A stretch of 64,000 nucleotides of DNA from Bog-756 sp963703145 (GCA_963703145.1 OY969793.1:3410001-3474000), one strand, 5' to 3'. Positions 7,777 to 16,444 are shown, counted from the stretch's first letter. The notes: generated by a model not told the origin, from the sequence alone. Numbers and translations are program-made.

Positions 7777-9412
7777 CGTGCCGCGGGTCAGCCCGGTGTC
7801 CGAGGTTGCCGCCAGTCTCGACGAGCTGAGGGGCCAGTCGTCGGTCTACGACGACCTCCACGTAGAGGCCCGCCGGGTCCTCGACCGGAACCCTGAGCCG
7901 CGCAACCTTCGGGACGTGGCCGTAGCCCTGGAGTCGATGGGCTACACGACGTCAGGTGCCCGGGCTCTGGGCTTCGACACCGTCTTCGACCTGGCTCAGA
8001 CAGTGTTCGACCTGACCTACCTTTACTACGTCCCGAGGGTCGAGGAGGTGCCTGAGCAACGTCCCACCTGGCGACGCTTCGCCGACGACTACCTGGCCGG
8101 CTCGTGGTATGGCGTTCCGTGGATCATGTCCATCGCCGTGCTGTTCGTTGGCCGGGTGGCCCTGTGGTCGTCCCTCGACGCCACGCCCCAGGTCGCAGCC
8201 ATGGTCTCCCTGGCTTTCTTCCTCGCCGCCGTGGTGGCCGGGGGCTGCTCCCAGATGTTGGCTCGCCGGGGAACCTTCTACTTCCTTCAGAAGAACTATC
8301 CCCTGGTGCGGTGGGTGGTGGTCCGGTTCCTCGTCTACGGGGTGACCACCGCCTTGTTGGCCATCGCAGTGGCCTATGCCGTCTACGTCGTCCCTGTCTA
8401 CGGTCTGCACCTCGGGGAGATCTTCGCCGAATTCGCCGTGGCCATCTTCGCCTTCTTGTTGAGCGCGGCCCCCCTCTACATGCTCCGCCGCTTCTACACG
8501 CTGGCCCTGGCCACGGGCCTGGCTCTGGTGGTGACGTTGGCCGGGGCCAAGCTGTTCAGCGGCGACACCAACGACGTCCGTCACGCCCAGCTGCTCGGCC
8601 TGGCCGTGGGCTCGGGAGCCATGGTGGTCATTGCCGCCAGCTACGTGGCCCTCCGCACGGACGTCGACTCCAAGCGGGGTGACTCACTGGTTGTCGTCAA
8701 GCCTCCAGCGTTGCGGGTCGTCTTGTGGCACGCGGCCCCTTTCGGGCTGTACGGCCTGGCCTACTTCGTCATGATCCTGGTCGCCCCCCTAGTGGTGGGG
8801 CTGGCGTATGGGCGGGGCCTTGGGGTGAGCCAGTACGTCTACCCCTCGACGTTCCAAGGGTCGATCTCCATCGCCCTGCTCGAGCTGGTGGTTCTGCTGG
8901 GACTGGTTCACGCCTCCATCGAGCGGTTCGGGCGCAGGCTCCGGCCGTTGTTCGAGCGCCACACGCTTGAACAGTGGGCACGGGCGCGAGCGGCCGTCCG
9001 CAGGGAGTGGATCAACAGTGTGGGGCTGGTGGTCGTGGTGTCCGGCGTGGTGGCCTGGGCCCTGCCCGGCCTGCTCCTCGCGGTTCTGCCGGCCTCGCTG
9101 ACGGCCGCCGTCAGGTCACCCGGGGGTCTGCTGGCCCTGGAGGTGGCGGCCTACGGATTCGCCATGGTGCCCGTCGGCATGTTGTGCAGCCAGTACCTGT
9201 TCTTCCTGGGCCGGCCCGCCCCAGCCGTGGTCGGGGCCGTGATGGGGGCCGTGACCGCCACCGTGGCGACCGCATTGCTGGTGCATGGTGGGGATCTCGC
9301 CCTCGGGGCGTGGGGCCTGCTGGCCGGAACTACCGTCTATGCCGTCATCACCGGGGTGGGCTCCTACCGGGTGTTGGCGGCAGGAGAGCAGTCGTTCTAT
9401 GCCTCGTTCTGA
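7760..9412 (+). CDS. PelG-like 12-TM polysaccharide exporter (putative MOP-type flippase)
   Basis: A 550-residue protein with a soluble N-terminal region of about 110 residues, followed by twelve predicted membrane helices, beginning 'GVPWIMSIAVLFVGRVALW' and ending near 'GAWGLLAGTTVYAVITGVGS'. The topology, size and position after pelF fit PelG, the Pel flippase of the MOP superfamily, but sequence similarity visible by eye is weak and the cytosolic N-terminal extension is unusual. GTG at 7760 is used and overlaps the end of pelF, suggesting translational coupling. Predicted role: moves the glycan made by PelF across the membrane. A 12-TM uncharacterised protein of another family is the main alternative. 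Confidence 0.65.
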   Translation: MSPVADVPRVSPVSEVAASLDELRGQSSVYDDLHVEARRVLDRNPEPRNLRDVAVALESMGYTTSGARALGFDTVFDLAQTVFDLTYLYYVPRVEEVPEQRPTWRRFADDYLAGSWYGVPWIMSIAVLFVGRVALWSSLDATPQVAAMVSLAFFLAAVVAGGCSQMLARRGTFYFLQKNYPLVRWVVVRFLVYGVTTALLAIAVAYAVYVVPVYGLHLGEIFAEFAVAIFAFLLSAAPLYMLRRFYTLALATGLALVVTLAGAKLFSGDTNDVRHAQLLGLAVGSGAMVVIAASYVALRTDVDSKRGDSLVVVKPPALRVVLWHAAPFGLYGLAYFVMILVAPLVVGLAYGRGLGVSQYVYPSTFQGSISIALLELVVLLGLVHASIERFGRRLRPLFERHTLEQWARARAAVRREWINSVGLVVVVSGVVAWALPGLLLAVLPASLTAAVRSPGGLLALEVAAYGFAMVPVGMLCSQYLFFLGRPAPAVVGAVMGAVTATVATALLVHGGDLALGAWGLLAGTTVYAVITGVGSYRVLAAGEQSFYASF

Positions 9413-10673
9413 CCCGCCGTTGGGGAGTGACGACGCCCGTCGGGACGATCCCGCCCCGCTGGGTGACTCGCCGATGCCCGCTCGCATGGCCGGCTATGCC
9501 GCACCGCCCGAGGTCATCGACTCCTGGGACCCGGCCGACGACGAGGTCGGAGGGGACCAACGTCCCGCGCAGTGGGACTGGCACGGCTACCCCTCCTGGG
9601 GTCGCAAGGCGGTGGCTCTCTTCCCGCTCGTCGCGCTCCTCCTGGCCGTCGGACTGTTCGTCAACACCACGCTGTCGGCCCAGGGCGCCATCGCCCAGGT
9701 CCGGTCGGTGACCGGAACCGGGGGGGCGACCCTTCTGTCGAGCGCACCGGCCCAGACCACGGGAAGCGGCGCCTCGGACACCGGCCAGCCGGCTGACTAT
9801 CACGACGTGACCTTCGACGTCCCCGGAGCCGCCGTCCAGCCCATCCAGGGCAGCACCTCCCTGGCCCTCACCCCGTATGCCGGGTGGGAGGCCAACGGGA
9901 GTGCCGGAGCCGCCAACGGCTTCGCCACGGTCAACGGCGGGCTCCTCCACGTCGGGGTGCGGCACCCGACCCAGGACTACCGGGGCTGGTTCGTCACCGC
10001 CACCTCGCCGACGCCCGCCACCTGCGCCTTCCAATTCTCGGCGGCCTCCCCGCCCCCGGTCACCAGCACCGACCCGCTGGCCGTCGGCGAGCTGGTGATG
10101 GCGGTCCAGACGAGCCACACGGTCACCAACGGGTTGATCAACTACGTCGTCGTCGCCGAGAACGTCTACCCCGACGGCCGCCGAGTCCTCACTCTGGGCT
10201 ACTCGCTCGGTCATCTGAGCAATGCCGTCCAGCACGTCCTGAAGCGGGTCCCGTGGTCCGCGGGCCCTCTGCAGGTGGCCATCGAGACCAATGGGGACGA
10301 CCGACTCGGCGTGTTCGTGAACGGCCTCCTCTTCTTCGGTGCCACCGACCTGCACATGGGCATCCAGCCCCCGTTCGAGCCGTATCTCGAGGTCCAGGCC
10401 CGGAGGGTGCCCTACACGGTGGCTTTTGATGCCTACTCCAGCGTCTGCCAGCCCGATGTGGCCGTCTCGGGCCTCCCCGATGGCACGATGGCCCACCTGG
10501 GTGCGACCACGGTCGCTGCCCACAACGGCTCCGTGGTGTTCCCGATGCCCACGGTGGCGGCACCGGTCAACGGGGACCTGTCCCTCTCCCTGCCTGGCAC
10601 CGTCGACCCGGTCCGGTTCTCCGAGCATCGCTACTGGCCCGGCGACCGGTACTCGTTCGCACCGGGTTCCTGA
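9399..10673 (+). CDS. Membrane-anchored extracellular protein with lectin-like beta domain, Pel-like operon
   Basis: A 424-residue protein starting at ATG 9399, with an AGGAG site 10 bases upstream; it overlaps the exporter gene by 14 bp. A proline/aspartate-rich cytosolic segment of about 65 residues comes first. One transmembrane helix (KAVALFPLVALLLAVGLFVN) follows, then an exported region of about 330 residues. That region, from 'VTFDVPGAAVQPIQGSTSL' on, has alternating hydrophobic strands and the feature 'LQVAIETNGDDRLGVFVNG', reminiscent of concanavalin-like sugar-binding or family-16-like jelly rolls. No catalytic motif is evident. By position it may hold or guide the polysaccharide outside the cell. 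Function is inference. Confidence 0.68.
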   Translation: MPRSDPPLGSDDARRDDPAPLGDSPMPARMAGYAAPPEVIDSWDPADDEVGGDQRPAQWDWHGYPSWGRKAVALFPLVALLLAVGLFVNTTLSAQGAIAQVRSVTGTGGATLLSSAPAQTTGSGASDTGQPADYHDVTFDVPGAAVQPIQGSTSLALTPYAGWEANGSAGAANGFATVNGGLLHVGVRHPTQDYRGWFVTATSPTPATCAFQFSAASPPPVTSTDPLAVGELVMAVQTSHTVTNGLINYVVVAENVYPDGRRVLTLGYSLGHLSNAVQHVLKRVPWSAGPLQVAIETNGDDRLGVFVNGLLFFGATDLHMGIQPPFEPYLEVQARRVPYTVAFDAYSSVCQPDVAVSGLPDGTMAHLGATTVAAHNGSVVFPMPTVAAPVNGDLSLSLPGTVDPVRFSEHRYWPGDRYSFAPGS

Positions 10674-10690
10674 ACGGTTCCACCTCGGTT

Positions 10691-10707
10691 CCCGACCACC
10701 GGTCGGG
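10691..10707 (+). terminator. Hairpin after the Pel-like operon
   Basis: CCCGACC-ACC-GGTCGGG forms a perfect 7-bp GC stem with a 3-nt loop 18 bp after the last operon stop codon. There is no U-tract, so it may act as a weak terminator or 3' stabiliser. Confidence 0.5.
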
Positions 10708-10879
10708 GGCCGACTGATCCGGTGCAAGAGGTGCAAACCGGCGGCGGTGTCGTATGGCCAGTTGGCCGCCTTGGCCATAGACGAGGCCTATCGTCGGGTC
10801 GACATCCGTTCCTCCGTCGAGTTGGTTCTCCGGGAGAGTCCGGGCGGAAGAACGGCAGGCACCAGCGAATGGAGGACCG

Positions 10880-11473
10880 ATGACGACGACTGTGCTTGAG
10901 AACCCGACACCGCAACAGCGCCGGGGGGTCGTGGTGCACACCGTGTTGCGAGCTGTCCTCACGACCGTGCTGTTGGTGGCGGTCTACTTCATGCTTCCAC
11001 TCGACAAGGCGCTGACCACGTCCACGATCCTTCTCCTGATCGGGTGCCTCATCGCGCTGGTGGTGATCGTGGCCTGGCGGATCCGCCAGATCGTCGAATC
11101 TGACCGTCCGGCTCTGCGGGCAATCGAGATCCTGTCCGCCGCGTTCCCGCTGTACATACTGGTCTTTGCCGTCGCCTACTACCTGGCCGAGCGGGCCAGC
11201 CCCGGCAGCTTCTCCCAGACCATGGACCGGACCGGAGCCCTCTACTTCAGCATGACCGTCATCTCGACCGTCGGATTCGGCGACATCGTGGCCAAGACCG
11301 ACATCGCACGCATCGTGGTGACCACCCAGATGTTCCTCAACCTCATCGTGCTCGGCCTCGGAGCCAAGGTGATCCTCGGGGCGGTCAACCTCGGGCGACA
11401 GCGGCACGCGGACCTCCAAGGAGACCCGGTGGCCCAGGGTACCCCGGACCCGGCCGGCCAATCCCCGATCTGA
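10880..11473 (+). CDS. Two-pore-helix type potassium channel family protein
   Basis: A 197-residue membrane protein with two N-terminal helices (residues 20-40 and 46-68), then a further helix (82-104), a pore region and a last helix. The selectivity filter T130-V-G-F-G-D135 is intact. This layout of extra N-terminal helices plus a 2-TM pore module is common in bacterial ion channels lacking an RCK domain. A GGAGG site precedes the ATG at 10880. It stands alone between the polysaccharide operon and msrB. It is predicted to conduct K+ and affect membrane potential; gating is unknown. Confidence 0.85.
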   Translation: MTTTVLENPTPQQRRGVVVHTVLRAVLTTVLLVAVYFMLPLDKALTTSTILLLIGCLIALVVIVAWRIRQIVESDRPALRAIEILSAAFPLYILVFAVAYYLAERASPGSFSQTMDRTGALYFSMTVISTVGFGDIVAKTDIARIVVTTQMFLNLIVLGLGAKVILGAVNLGRQRHADLQGDPVAQGTPDPAGQSPI

Positions 11474-11476
11474 GGA

Positions 11477-11516
11477 GACCGCCCGCCGAACGAGGCCGAC
11501 CCAACCCCGGGCGGTC
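11477..11516 (+). terminator. 9-bp hairpin after the K+ channel gene
   Basis: GACCGCCCG (11477-11485) and CGGGCGGTC (11508-11516) are perfect inverted repeats with a 22-nt loop that start 4 bp after the channel stop codon. No T-run follows. It is a possible terminator insulating the msrB-msrA operon. Confidence 0.45.
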
Positions 11517-11627
11517 CACAGCGTCACCGCGATTCAGCCAGGGCTCCTGTACCGGAATCGAATCGAGCTGGCTACTCTGGCCGGAGCGCCCCAGTGGTGC
11601 ACGGGAGTCCGGAGCGGAGGAGCGATT

Positions 11628-12089
11628 GTGACCGAGCGTACGTACGGCAAGGATCCCCAGGCCGTCGCCCAGCTGAAGCCCCGTCAGTACGAGGTGACCC
11701 ACAATGCTGCCACCGAACCGGCGTTCGACAACGAGTACTGGGACCACAACGAGGCCGGCCTCTATGTGGATGTCGTCTCGGGAGAGCCGTTGTTCGCGTC
11801 GACCAAGAAGTACGACAGTGGTTGTGGCTGGCCGAGCTTCACGGCGCCGCTCGTGGCCGACAATGTCGTCGAGGATGAGGACCGGAGCCACGGGATGATC
11901 AGAACCGAGGTCCGATCGAGTCACGGCGACAGTCATCTCGGCCACCTCTTCAACGATGGGCCGGCCGAGGAGGGCGGGCTGCGTTACTGCATCAACTCTG
12001 CGGCGCTCCGGTTCGTCCCGTACGACGATCTCGAGTCAGAGGGCTATACCGAGTACAAGTCGCTGTTCGACAACCCTACGAGCAACTAG
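11628..12089 (+). CDS. msrB: Peptide-methionine (R)-S-oxide reductase MsrB
   Basis: A 153-residue reductase that repairs methionine-R-sulfoxide in proteins using thioredoxin-type reductants. The signature 'DSGCGWPSF' and the catalytic cysteine in 'GGLRYCINSAALRF' (C121) are present, with the 'HLGHLFNDGP' substrate-site loop. The zinc-binding CxxC pairs of some MsrB proteins are absent, as in the zinc-free subgroup. GTG at 11628 is the start. The gene lies 12 bp before msrA, forming an operon that covers both methionine sulfoxide stereoisomers. Confidence 0.95.
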   Translation: MTERTYGKDPQAVAQLKPRQYEVTHNAATEPAFDNEYWDHNEAGLYVDVVSGEPLFASTKKYDSGCGWPSFTAPLVADNVVEDEDRSHGMIRTEVRSSHGDSHLGHLFNDGPAEEGGLRYCINSAALRFVPYDDLESEGYTEYKSLFDNPTSN

Positions 12090-12101
12090 AAGGAGTCCAC
12101 G

Positions 12102-12620
12102 ATGGCCACGACACAAAAGGCAGTTCTTGCCGGCGGTTGCTTTTGGGGGATGCAGGACCTGATCCGCAAGCACCCCGGTGTACTCCACACTCGGGTGGGT
12201 TACACCGGTGGCAGTGTCGCCAACGCCACCTATGGCAACCATGACGGTCACGCCGAGGCCATCGAGATCACCTTCGACCCTGCCGAGACGACCTACCGTG
12301 ACCTGCTCGAGCTGTTCTTCCAGATTCACGACCCGACAACGAAGGACCGGCAGGGCAACGACATTGGCACGAGCTACCGGTCCGCCATCTTCTACCTCGA
12401 TGACGAGCAACGCCGGGTCGCCGAGGACACGATCGCCGACGTCGAAGCATCGGGCCTGTGGCCGGGCAAGGTCGTCACCGAGGTCGCCCCAGCCGGCCCC
12501 TTCTGGGAGGCCGAACCCGAGCACCAGGACTACCTCGAGAAGTATCCGGAGGGCTACACCTGCCACTTCCCGCGGGCGGGGTGGGTCCTACCTCGCCGGA
12601 AGGACGAGGTCGCTCACTGA
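12102..12620 (+). CDS. msrA: Peptide-methionine (S)-S-oxide reductase MsrA
   Basis: A 172-residue reductase for methionine-S-sulfoxide. The catalytic motif G-C13-F-W-G lies near the N-terminus, followed by 'RVGYTGGSVANATYGNHDGH' and 'FFQIHDPTTKDRQGNDIGTS', which form the substrate pocket. The C-terminus has 'EPEHQDYLEKYPEGYTCHF'; a cysteine near the end (YTCHF) may act as a resolving residue. The gene has a strong AAGGAG site and follows msrB by 12 bp, so the two are co-expressed in oxidative protein repair. Confidence 0.96.
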   Translation: MATTQKAVLAGGCFWGMQDLIRKHPGVLHTRVGYTGGSVANATYGNHDGHAEAIEITFDPAETTYRDLLELFFQIHDPTTKDRQGNDIGTSYRSAIFYLDDEQRRVAEDTIADVEASGLWPGKVVTEVAPAGPFWEAEPEHQDYLEKYPEGYTCHFPRAGWVLPRRKDEVAH

Positions 12621-12712
12621 GTCAGCTTGTGCAGTTCAGCGACGTATGAACGAACCCGTACTGCGTCGCCGGCGTCACTCCCAACCAGCGGCGGCTGGCT
12701 GCCCTGGGGCCG

Positions 12713-13192
12713 TCAGACGTTGGTCAGCGAGGTCTCGGTTATCCCGAGGGCCCGGAGGGTGCGACCCAGGCCCAAGAACACGCTGAGGCAGATGGTGAGG
12801 TCAAGGATCTCCGGATCAGAGAAGGATTCCTTCAGGCGAGCGATGAAGGCGTCGTCGATGCTCAGGTGATCGTTGGCGAAACGCTCGGCGTACTCGATAG
12901 CGAGTCGTTCTTGTGGGCTGAGGTCGGTGTCGTCGTCGACACCGACCTGGCAGTAGAAGTCCTCGGTCAATCCCTGGGAAGTGACGCTGTCGGCGCGGAA
13001 CGCGAGGCACACCGTGCAGGCGTTCAATTGGGCGATGCGCATGCGAGCAGCCTCACGCACCCGTACCGGAAGGATGCTCTTGTTGTACGCGGCCTTCATC
13101 AACTCCATGGCTGCCGCCCCCAGCTCCGGTTGGAGCGACCAGATCTGGACAGCATCGCCTCCCCTGCCTGGCGGGACCTCGATGCGAGCCAT
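12713..13192 (-). CDS. Carboxymuconolactone decarboxylase / AhpD-like family protein
   Basis: A 159-residue all-helical protein with the AhpD-type redox motif C59-T-V-C62 in 'AQLNACTVCLAFRAD'. This places it in the peroxidase-like CMD group rather than true decarboxylases. Downstream helices 'SPQERLAIEYAERFANDH' and 'VFLGLGRTLRALGI' complete the fold. It is convergent with the Msr operon, which hints at a shared antioxidant setting but proves nothing. It is likely a thiol peroxidase or adaptor. Confidence 0.82.
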   Translation of the reverse strand: MARIEVPPGRGGDAVQIWSLQPELGAAAMELMKAAYNKSILPVRVREAARMRIAQLNACTVCLAFRADSVTSQGLTEDFYCQVGVDDDTDLSPQERLAIEYAERFANDHLSIDDAFIARLKESFSDPEILDLTICLSVFLGLGRTLRALGITETSLTNV

Positions 13193-13406
13193 ACCGAGAT
13201 GCTATTCCACGGTCATCCGCGAGCGGGAGTGAGCCCATATGGCCCGTCGGGACCGGACGGCCCCGTTACGGCCGGATGTCCGGGGGCGCCAACGATCGAG
13301 ACTGTTTGCCAATTGTTGGGCCACTGCGGTCGATCTCAGCCGACCAGAACCGTCAATTCGTCATCCGACGACGACCGGCGGATCGCACCCGAACAAGGAG
13401 GGCCTC

Positions 13407-14033
13407 ATGGACTCGACCCAGACCTGGACCTACATTCACGGCGAAAGAGCCCAGATGGCCGAGACCTGGTCCTCGCTCTCCGAGGGTCAGTGGGCGGCCG
13501 ATTCATGGTGCAAGGGATGGACGGTGCAAGAGACAGCCGGGCACGTGCTCGCTGCTGCCGAGCAGACACCCCTCAACTTCTACAAGGAGATGATCGCTGC
13601 CGGGCTCCGATTCAATGTCTTCACAGATCGAGCGGCCAAGCGTCTGGGCTCGATTGGACCCGAGCAGTTGGTCGACAGGCTCCAGGCCCGGACGGTGACG
13701 ACGAATCACCCACCTGCGCCGGTGATGGCGATGCTCGGCGAGATCATCGTTCACGGTGAGGACATCCGACGGCCGCTGGGTCTGACGCATCAACCGCCAG
13801 AGGAGGCAGCGGTCGCCGTCGCCGACAGTTGGAAGAACACCAACCTCCTCATCGGGGCCAAGCGCAGAATTGCCGGACTCCGGCTGCAGGCAACGGATGT
13901 CGACTGGCGGCACGGGGACGGCCCCGAGATTCGGGGTCCGCTGCTCTCGGTGGTACTGGCGATGTCCGGCAGGAAGCAGGCCCATTCCGACCTGTCGGGC
14001 GAGGGACTCGCCGAGTTGGCCGCGCGTCCCTGA
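13407..14033 (+). CDS. Maleylpyruvate isomerase family mycothiol-dependent (DinB-like) enzyme
   Basis: A 208-residue four-helix-bundle protein. The N-terminal 'ERAQMAETWSSLSEGQW' and 'GWTVQETAGHVLAAAEQ' are the DinB/MDMPI pattern, with H48 and a later 'MLGEIIVHGEDIRRPLG' providing the typical H-x3-D metal ligands. Such actinobacterial proteins use or bind mycothiol. A strong AAGGAGGG site lies 6 bp before ATG 13407; the ORF can be extended upstream but without conserved sequence. The specific reaction is unknown. Confidence 0.8.
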   Translation: MDSTQTWTYIHGERAQMAETWSSLSEGQWAADSWCKGWTVQETAGHVLAAAEQTPLNFYKEMIAAGLRFNVFTDRAAKRLGSIGPEQLVDRLQARTVTTNHPPAPVMAMLGEIIVHGEDIRRPLGLTHQPPEEAAVAVADSWKNTNLLIGAKRRIAGLRLQATDVDWRHGDGPEIRGPLLSVVLAMSGRKQAHSDLSGEGLAELAARP

Positions 14034-14428
14034 CGCCGACGGACCGGTTCATCGATCGACGTGCTCGGCCCCCGGAGGCTCTTGAACGGGCAGGGGCGCG
14101 TGGAGGGCCGACCCGACCGGGTGGGCCGGTCGTTCCAAGTCGATCGAAGGGCACGCTCGGAGCCAGCAGGCACGAGGAGGTATCGGATGCCAGGGTGAAT
14201 CGCCGGTTGGCGCCCGTACCCCGCCGCTGCCCACTGCCGCGCTGGAGCCGTTCCCACGGGGCCCAGAGGTCAGAGGCCGCCTCCTACGGCTGGGTTTTGC
14301 GACTGGCTGGCGGGGAACAGTGTCGACATGGACCGAAGCGAGTCGGGTCGGCAGTTCGTCGCCTCAACCCAGGGGCGCCTGAGCGCGGGCCAGGGCTGGC
14401 CCTCTTGCATCCCCAGATCGAGAGGGCG
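14034..14428. other. Intergenic region without a convincing gene
   Basis: About 395 bp between the mycothiol-dependent enzyme and the DUF4235 remnant. Reading frames here lack protein-like character or domain matches. An AGGAGG-like site near 14177 precedes only a four-codon frame. No tRNA, repeat or clear promoter was seen. Confidence 0.5.
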
Positions 14429-14691
14429 ATGAGCCGTCGGGCGTTCAAGTTCAGCTCCTGGCTGGATTGGCCGGCGGCGTAGTCGTGCGCGCTCTGTTCG
14501 CCAGGGTGTGGGTGGCGTTGCCGGGGCAGTACGAGAAGCCCGATCCCATCGATCAGACGGCGACATGGTCGTCGGTCCTGGCTGCAGCAGCTCTGGAGGG
14601 TCCTCTGTTCGCCGCGACCCTGGCCGCCATGCTCCGAACCGAAGCCGCCGGAGTGGAAAAGATGACGGGTGAGTGGCCGGCGCCCCGGTAG
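14429..14691 (+). pseudogene. DUF4235 family small membrane protein, frameshifted near its N-terminus
   Basis: ATG 14429 opens 'MSRRAFKF', the usual start of DUF4235 proteins, but that frame stops at about 14481. The rest of the family pattern continues in the next frame: 'LLAGLAGGVVVRALFARVW', then 'SSVLAAAALEGPLFAATLAA' and 'RLTG'-like 'KMTGEWP', ending at TAG 14691. Joining the two requires loss of one base (or gain of two) between about 14445 and 14460. Without correction the only start is TTG at 14467, inside the first membrane helix. DUF4235 proteins are short two-helix membrane proteins of unknown function, often near YihY genes. Here it lies 58 bp before one. Confidence 0.68.
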
Positions 14692-14749
14692 TTGGGTGCC
14701 TGCCACGAGAGGTCCCCACAGCAATCTCCGGGCCGCGGGGCGGTGACCA

Positions 14750-15760
14750 GTGAAACTCGTCCAGGACGCATTGGCCCGTGTCGACGCCTGGCAGCGCCAC
14801 CGCCGGATCCCCGCCATCGCCTATGGCGTGACCAAGAAGTTCGGAGACGACCGTGCCAACCACTATGTAGTCGCCCTGGGTTGGTACGGGTTCGTCGCGA
14901 TCTACCCACTCCTCTTGGTGGTCATCACCGTCTTCGGCTACGTCGGAGCCGCCACCCTGGGACACCAGTTGGTGTCCACGCTGCATGAGTTCCCTGTGGT
15001 CGGGTCGGAATTCAACCCCGCCCGCGGGTCGCCTCAGCTGCACGGGAGCGTTTTCGGCCTGGTGATCGGTCTGATCGGACTGGTCTATGGGGCCCAGGGT
15101 GTGACCCAGTCGGCGCAAGATGCCATGGTTCAGGTCTGGAATGTGCCTCAGGTCGCGCTGCCCGGCTTTCTGCCCAGGTTGGCTCGCAGTCTGATTGCAC
15201 TGGTCATCATCGGCGCCACCTTTGTCATCAATGCCGCACTGGCCACCTTCGCCACCGCAGCCGGGACTCCCTGGGCAGCCCGGCTCGGAGTGTTGACCGG
15301 CATGGTCGTCGTGAATATGGCCCTGTATCTGGCAGCATTCCGGGCGCTGACCCCGCACGGCGTGGAGTCGCGGCGACTGGTGCCGGGGGCCGTGGTGGGC
15401 TCAGTGGGCTTTACGCTGCTCATCACCGTTGGTTCCGGACTGATCCAGCACCAAGTGCGTAACAGCTCGGCGACGTATGGGCAGTTCGGAATCGTGATCG
15501 GCCTGGTCGGTTTCCTGTTCCTGCTGGCCAAGATCTCGCTCTACGGCGCCGAGCTGAATCCGGTACTGGCCCGTCGGCTCTGGCCCCGTGGCCTCACCGA
15601 CAACCGGCCCACCGAGGCCGACATCCGAGTGTTGCCGGATCGCACACACCAAGAGGCCAGGCGCCCCGATGAACGGATCGGGGTGGGCTTTGGCGATGAC
15701 ACGGCGGGAGCGGCGGCTCGAGATGCTGGGCACGACGAGCCAGAGCCGGCGGCAACCTGA
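14750..15760 (+). CDS. YihY/virulence factor BrkB family membrane protein
   Basis: A 336-residue inner-membrane protein with six predicted helices and the family pattern: 'GWYGFVAIYPLLLVVITVFG', then 'HGSVFGLVIGLIGLVYGAQG' and the loop 'AQDAMVQVWNVP', ending with 'YGQFGIVIGLVGFLFLLAKI' and 'YGAELNPVLA'. The charged C-terminal tail of about 60 residues is cytosolic and disordered. The family was once called ribonuclease BN in error; its real function is unsettled. GTG 14750 is the start. It follows the DUF4235 remnant, a frequent neighbour. Confidence 0.88.
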   Translation: MKLVQDALARVDAWQRHRRIPAIAYGVTKKFGDDRANHYVVALGWYGFVAIYPLLLVVITVFGYVGAATLGHQLVSTLHEFPVVGSEFNPARGSPQLHGSVFGLVIGLIGLVYGAQGVTQSAQDAMVQVWNVPQVALPGFLPRLARSLIALVIIGATFVINAALATFATAAGTPWAARLGVLTGMVVVNMALYLAAFRALTPHGVESRRLVPGAVVGSVGFTLLITVGSGLIQHQVRNSSATYGQFGIVIGLVGFLFLLAKISLYGAELNPVLARRLWPRGLTDNRPTEADIRVLPDRTHQEARRPDERIGVGFGDDTAGAAARDAGHDEPEPAAT

Positions 15761-15843
15761 CCGGCAGCCATCCGATCGGAGCGGGAGGGCCCCTGCCCTG
15801 GGCTCGACGGTGCTTCACGCCGGTCGCTTCGAGTGGTGACCGA

Positions 15844-15864
15844 CACCCTGGGTCGATCAGGGTG
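15844..15864 (+). terminator. Hairpin after the YihY gene
   Basis: CACCCTG-GGTCGAT-CAGGGTG is a perfect 7-bp stem with a 7-nt loop, 84 bp after the YihY stop codon. It has no T-run. It is a possible terminator or other structured 3' element. Confidence 0.4.
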
Positions 15865-15998
15865 ACCGGGGATCGTTACCAGTGGCCTGGTTTGGACCGA
15901 CCGACTGCCTGCCGTCCGATCGTTCTTCGCGTTGGGGTTGCCATCGGAGAGCAGACGGCAGAAGATGGCCGAGGGGTTGCAATCGATCGGGGTCCACC

Positions 15999-16386
15999 AT
16001 GAAGCGATCGTCGAGAGTTGCCTCAGCAACCGCATTTGCCGTCATGGTGGGTCTGGTTCTGGGTACCGTGGGCGGGGGCGGCGGGCCATGTCACGCGGCC
16101 GGGGGCCCCGGTGGGCGCCTTCGCCTACTACTCGCCGGTCAACTCCATCACCACTTCATTCGGGGACCCAACGTCAGATGGGGGGTCGCCCATCCTCTAC
16201 TACGTCGTGTCGGCCACCTACAACGGCAAGAGAACGTGCACCGTGGCATTCGCCAGTATCAACACGTGTTCCATCGATTACCTACCCGGAGGGCGTCGAT
16301 ACACCGTGCGCGTCCGGGCCGTCAACGCAAAAGGGGCCGGTCCGGCTGACATCTCAACGGCCTACATCCCTCCCGGCCCGGCCTGA
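15999..16386 (+). pseudogene. Small secreted fibronectin type III protein, frameshifted in a G-run
   Basis: ATG 15999 encodes a signal peptide ('MKRSSRVASATAFAVMVGLV') leading to a Gly-rich stretch. The FnIII domain lies one frame over: 'GAPVGAFAYYSPVNSITTSF' and 'GGSPILYYVVSATYNGKRTC' to 'GRRYTVRVRAVNAKGAGPAD', ending at 16386. One G too many in either of two five-G runs (16074-16078 or 16101-16105) explains the split; removing it at the second gives 'CHAAGAPVGAF', a natural signal-peptide junction. The repaired product would be about 128 residues, a single exported FnIII domain. Its role is unknown. Confidence 0.72.
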
Positions 16387-16444
16387 TCGGCGTTTCGGCG
16401 ACGTGATCCCGGGCTCTAGGAGTCCGGCGAACACACTGCGACTC

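Noticed and set aside
7760..9412. Naming the 12-TM protein definitively as PelG
   Set aside because: Topology and position fit, but the characteristic PelG N-terminal sequence is not clearly present, so only a 'PelG-like' call is supported.
10691..10707. Intrinsic terminator with certainty
   Set aside because: The stem is perfect but there is no T-run, so the call stays tentative, as for the other hairpins.
14034..14428. A possible small gene with AGGAGG upstream near 14177
   Set aside because: The frame from the following ATG is only four codons long and the neighbouring GTG frame has Arg/Pro-rich, non-conserved sequence.
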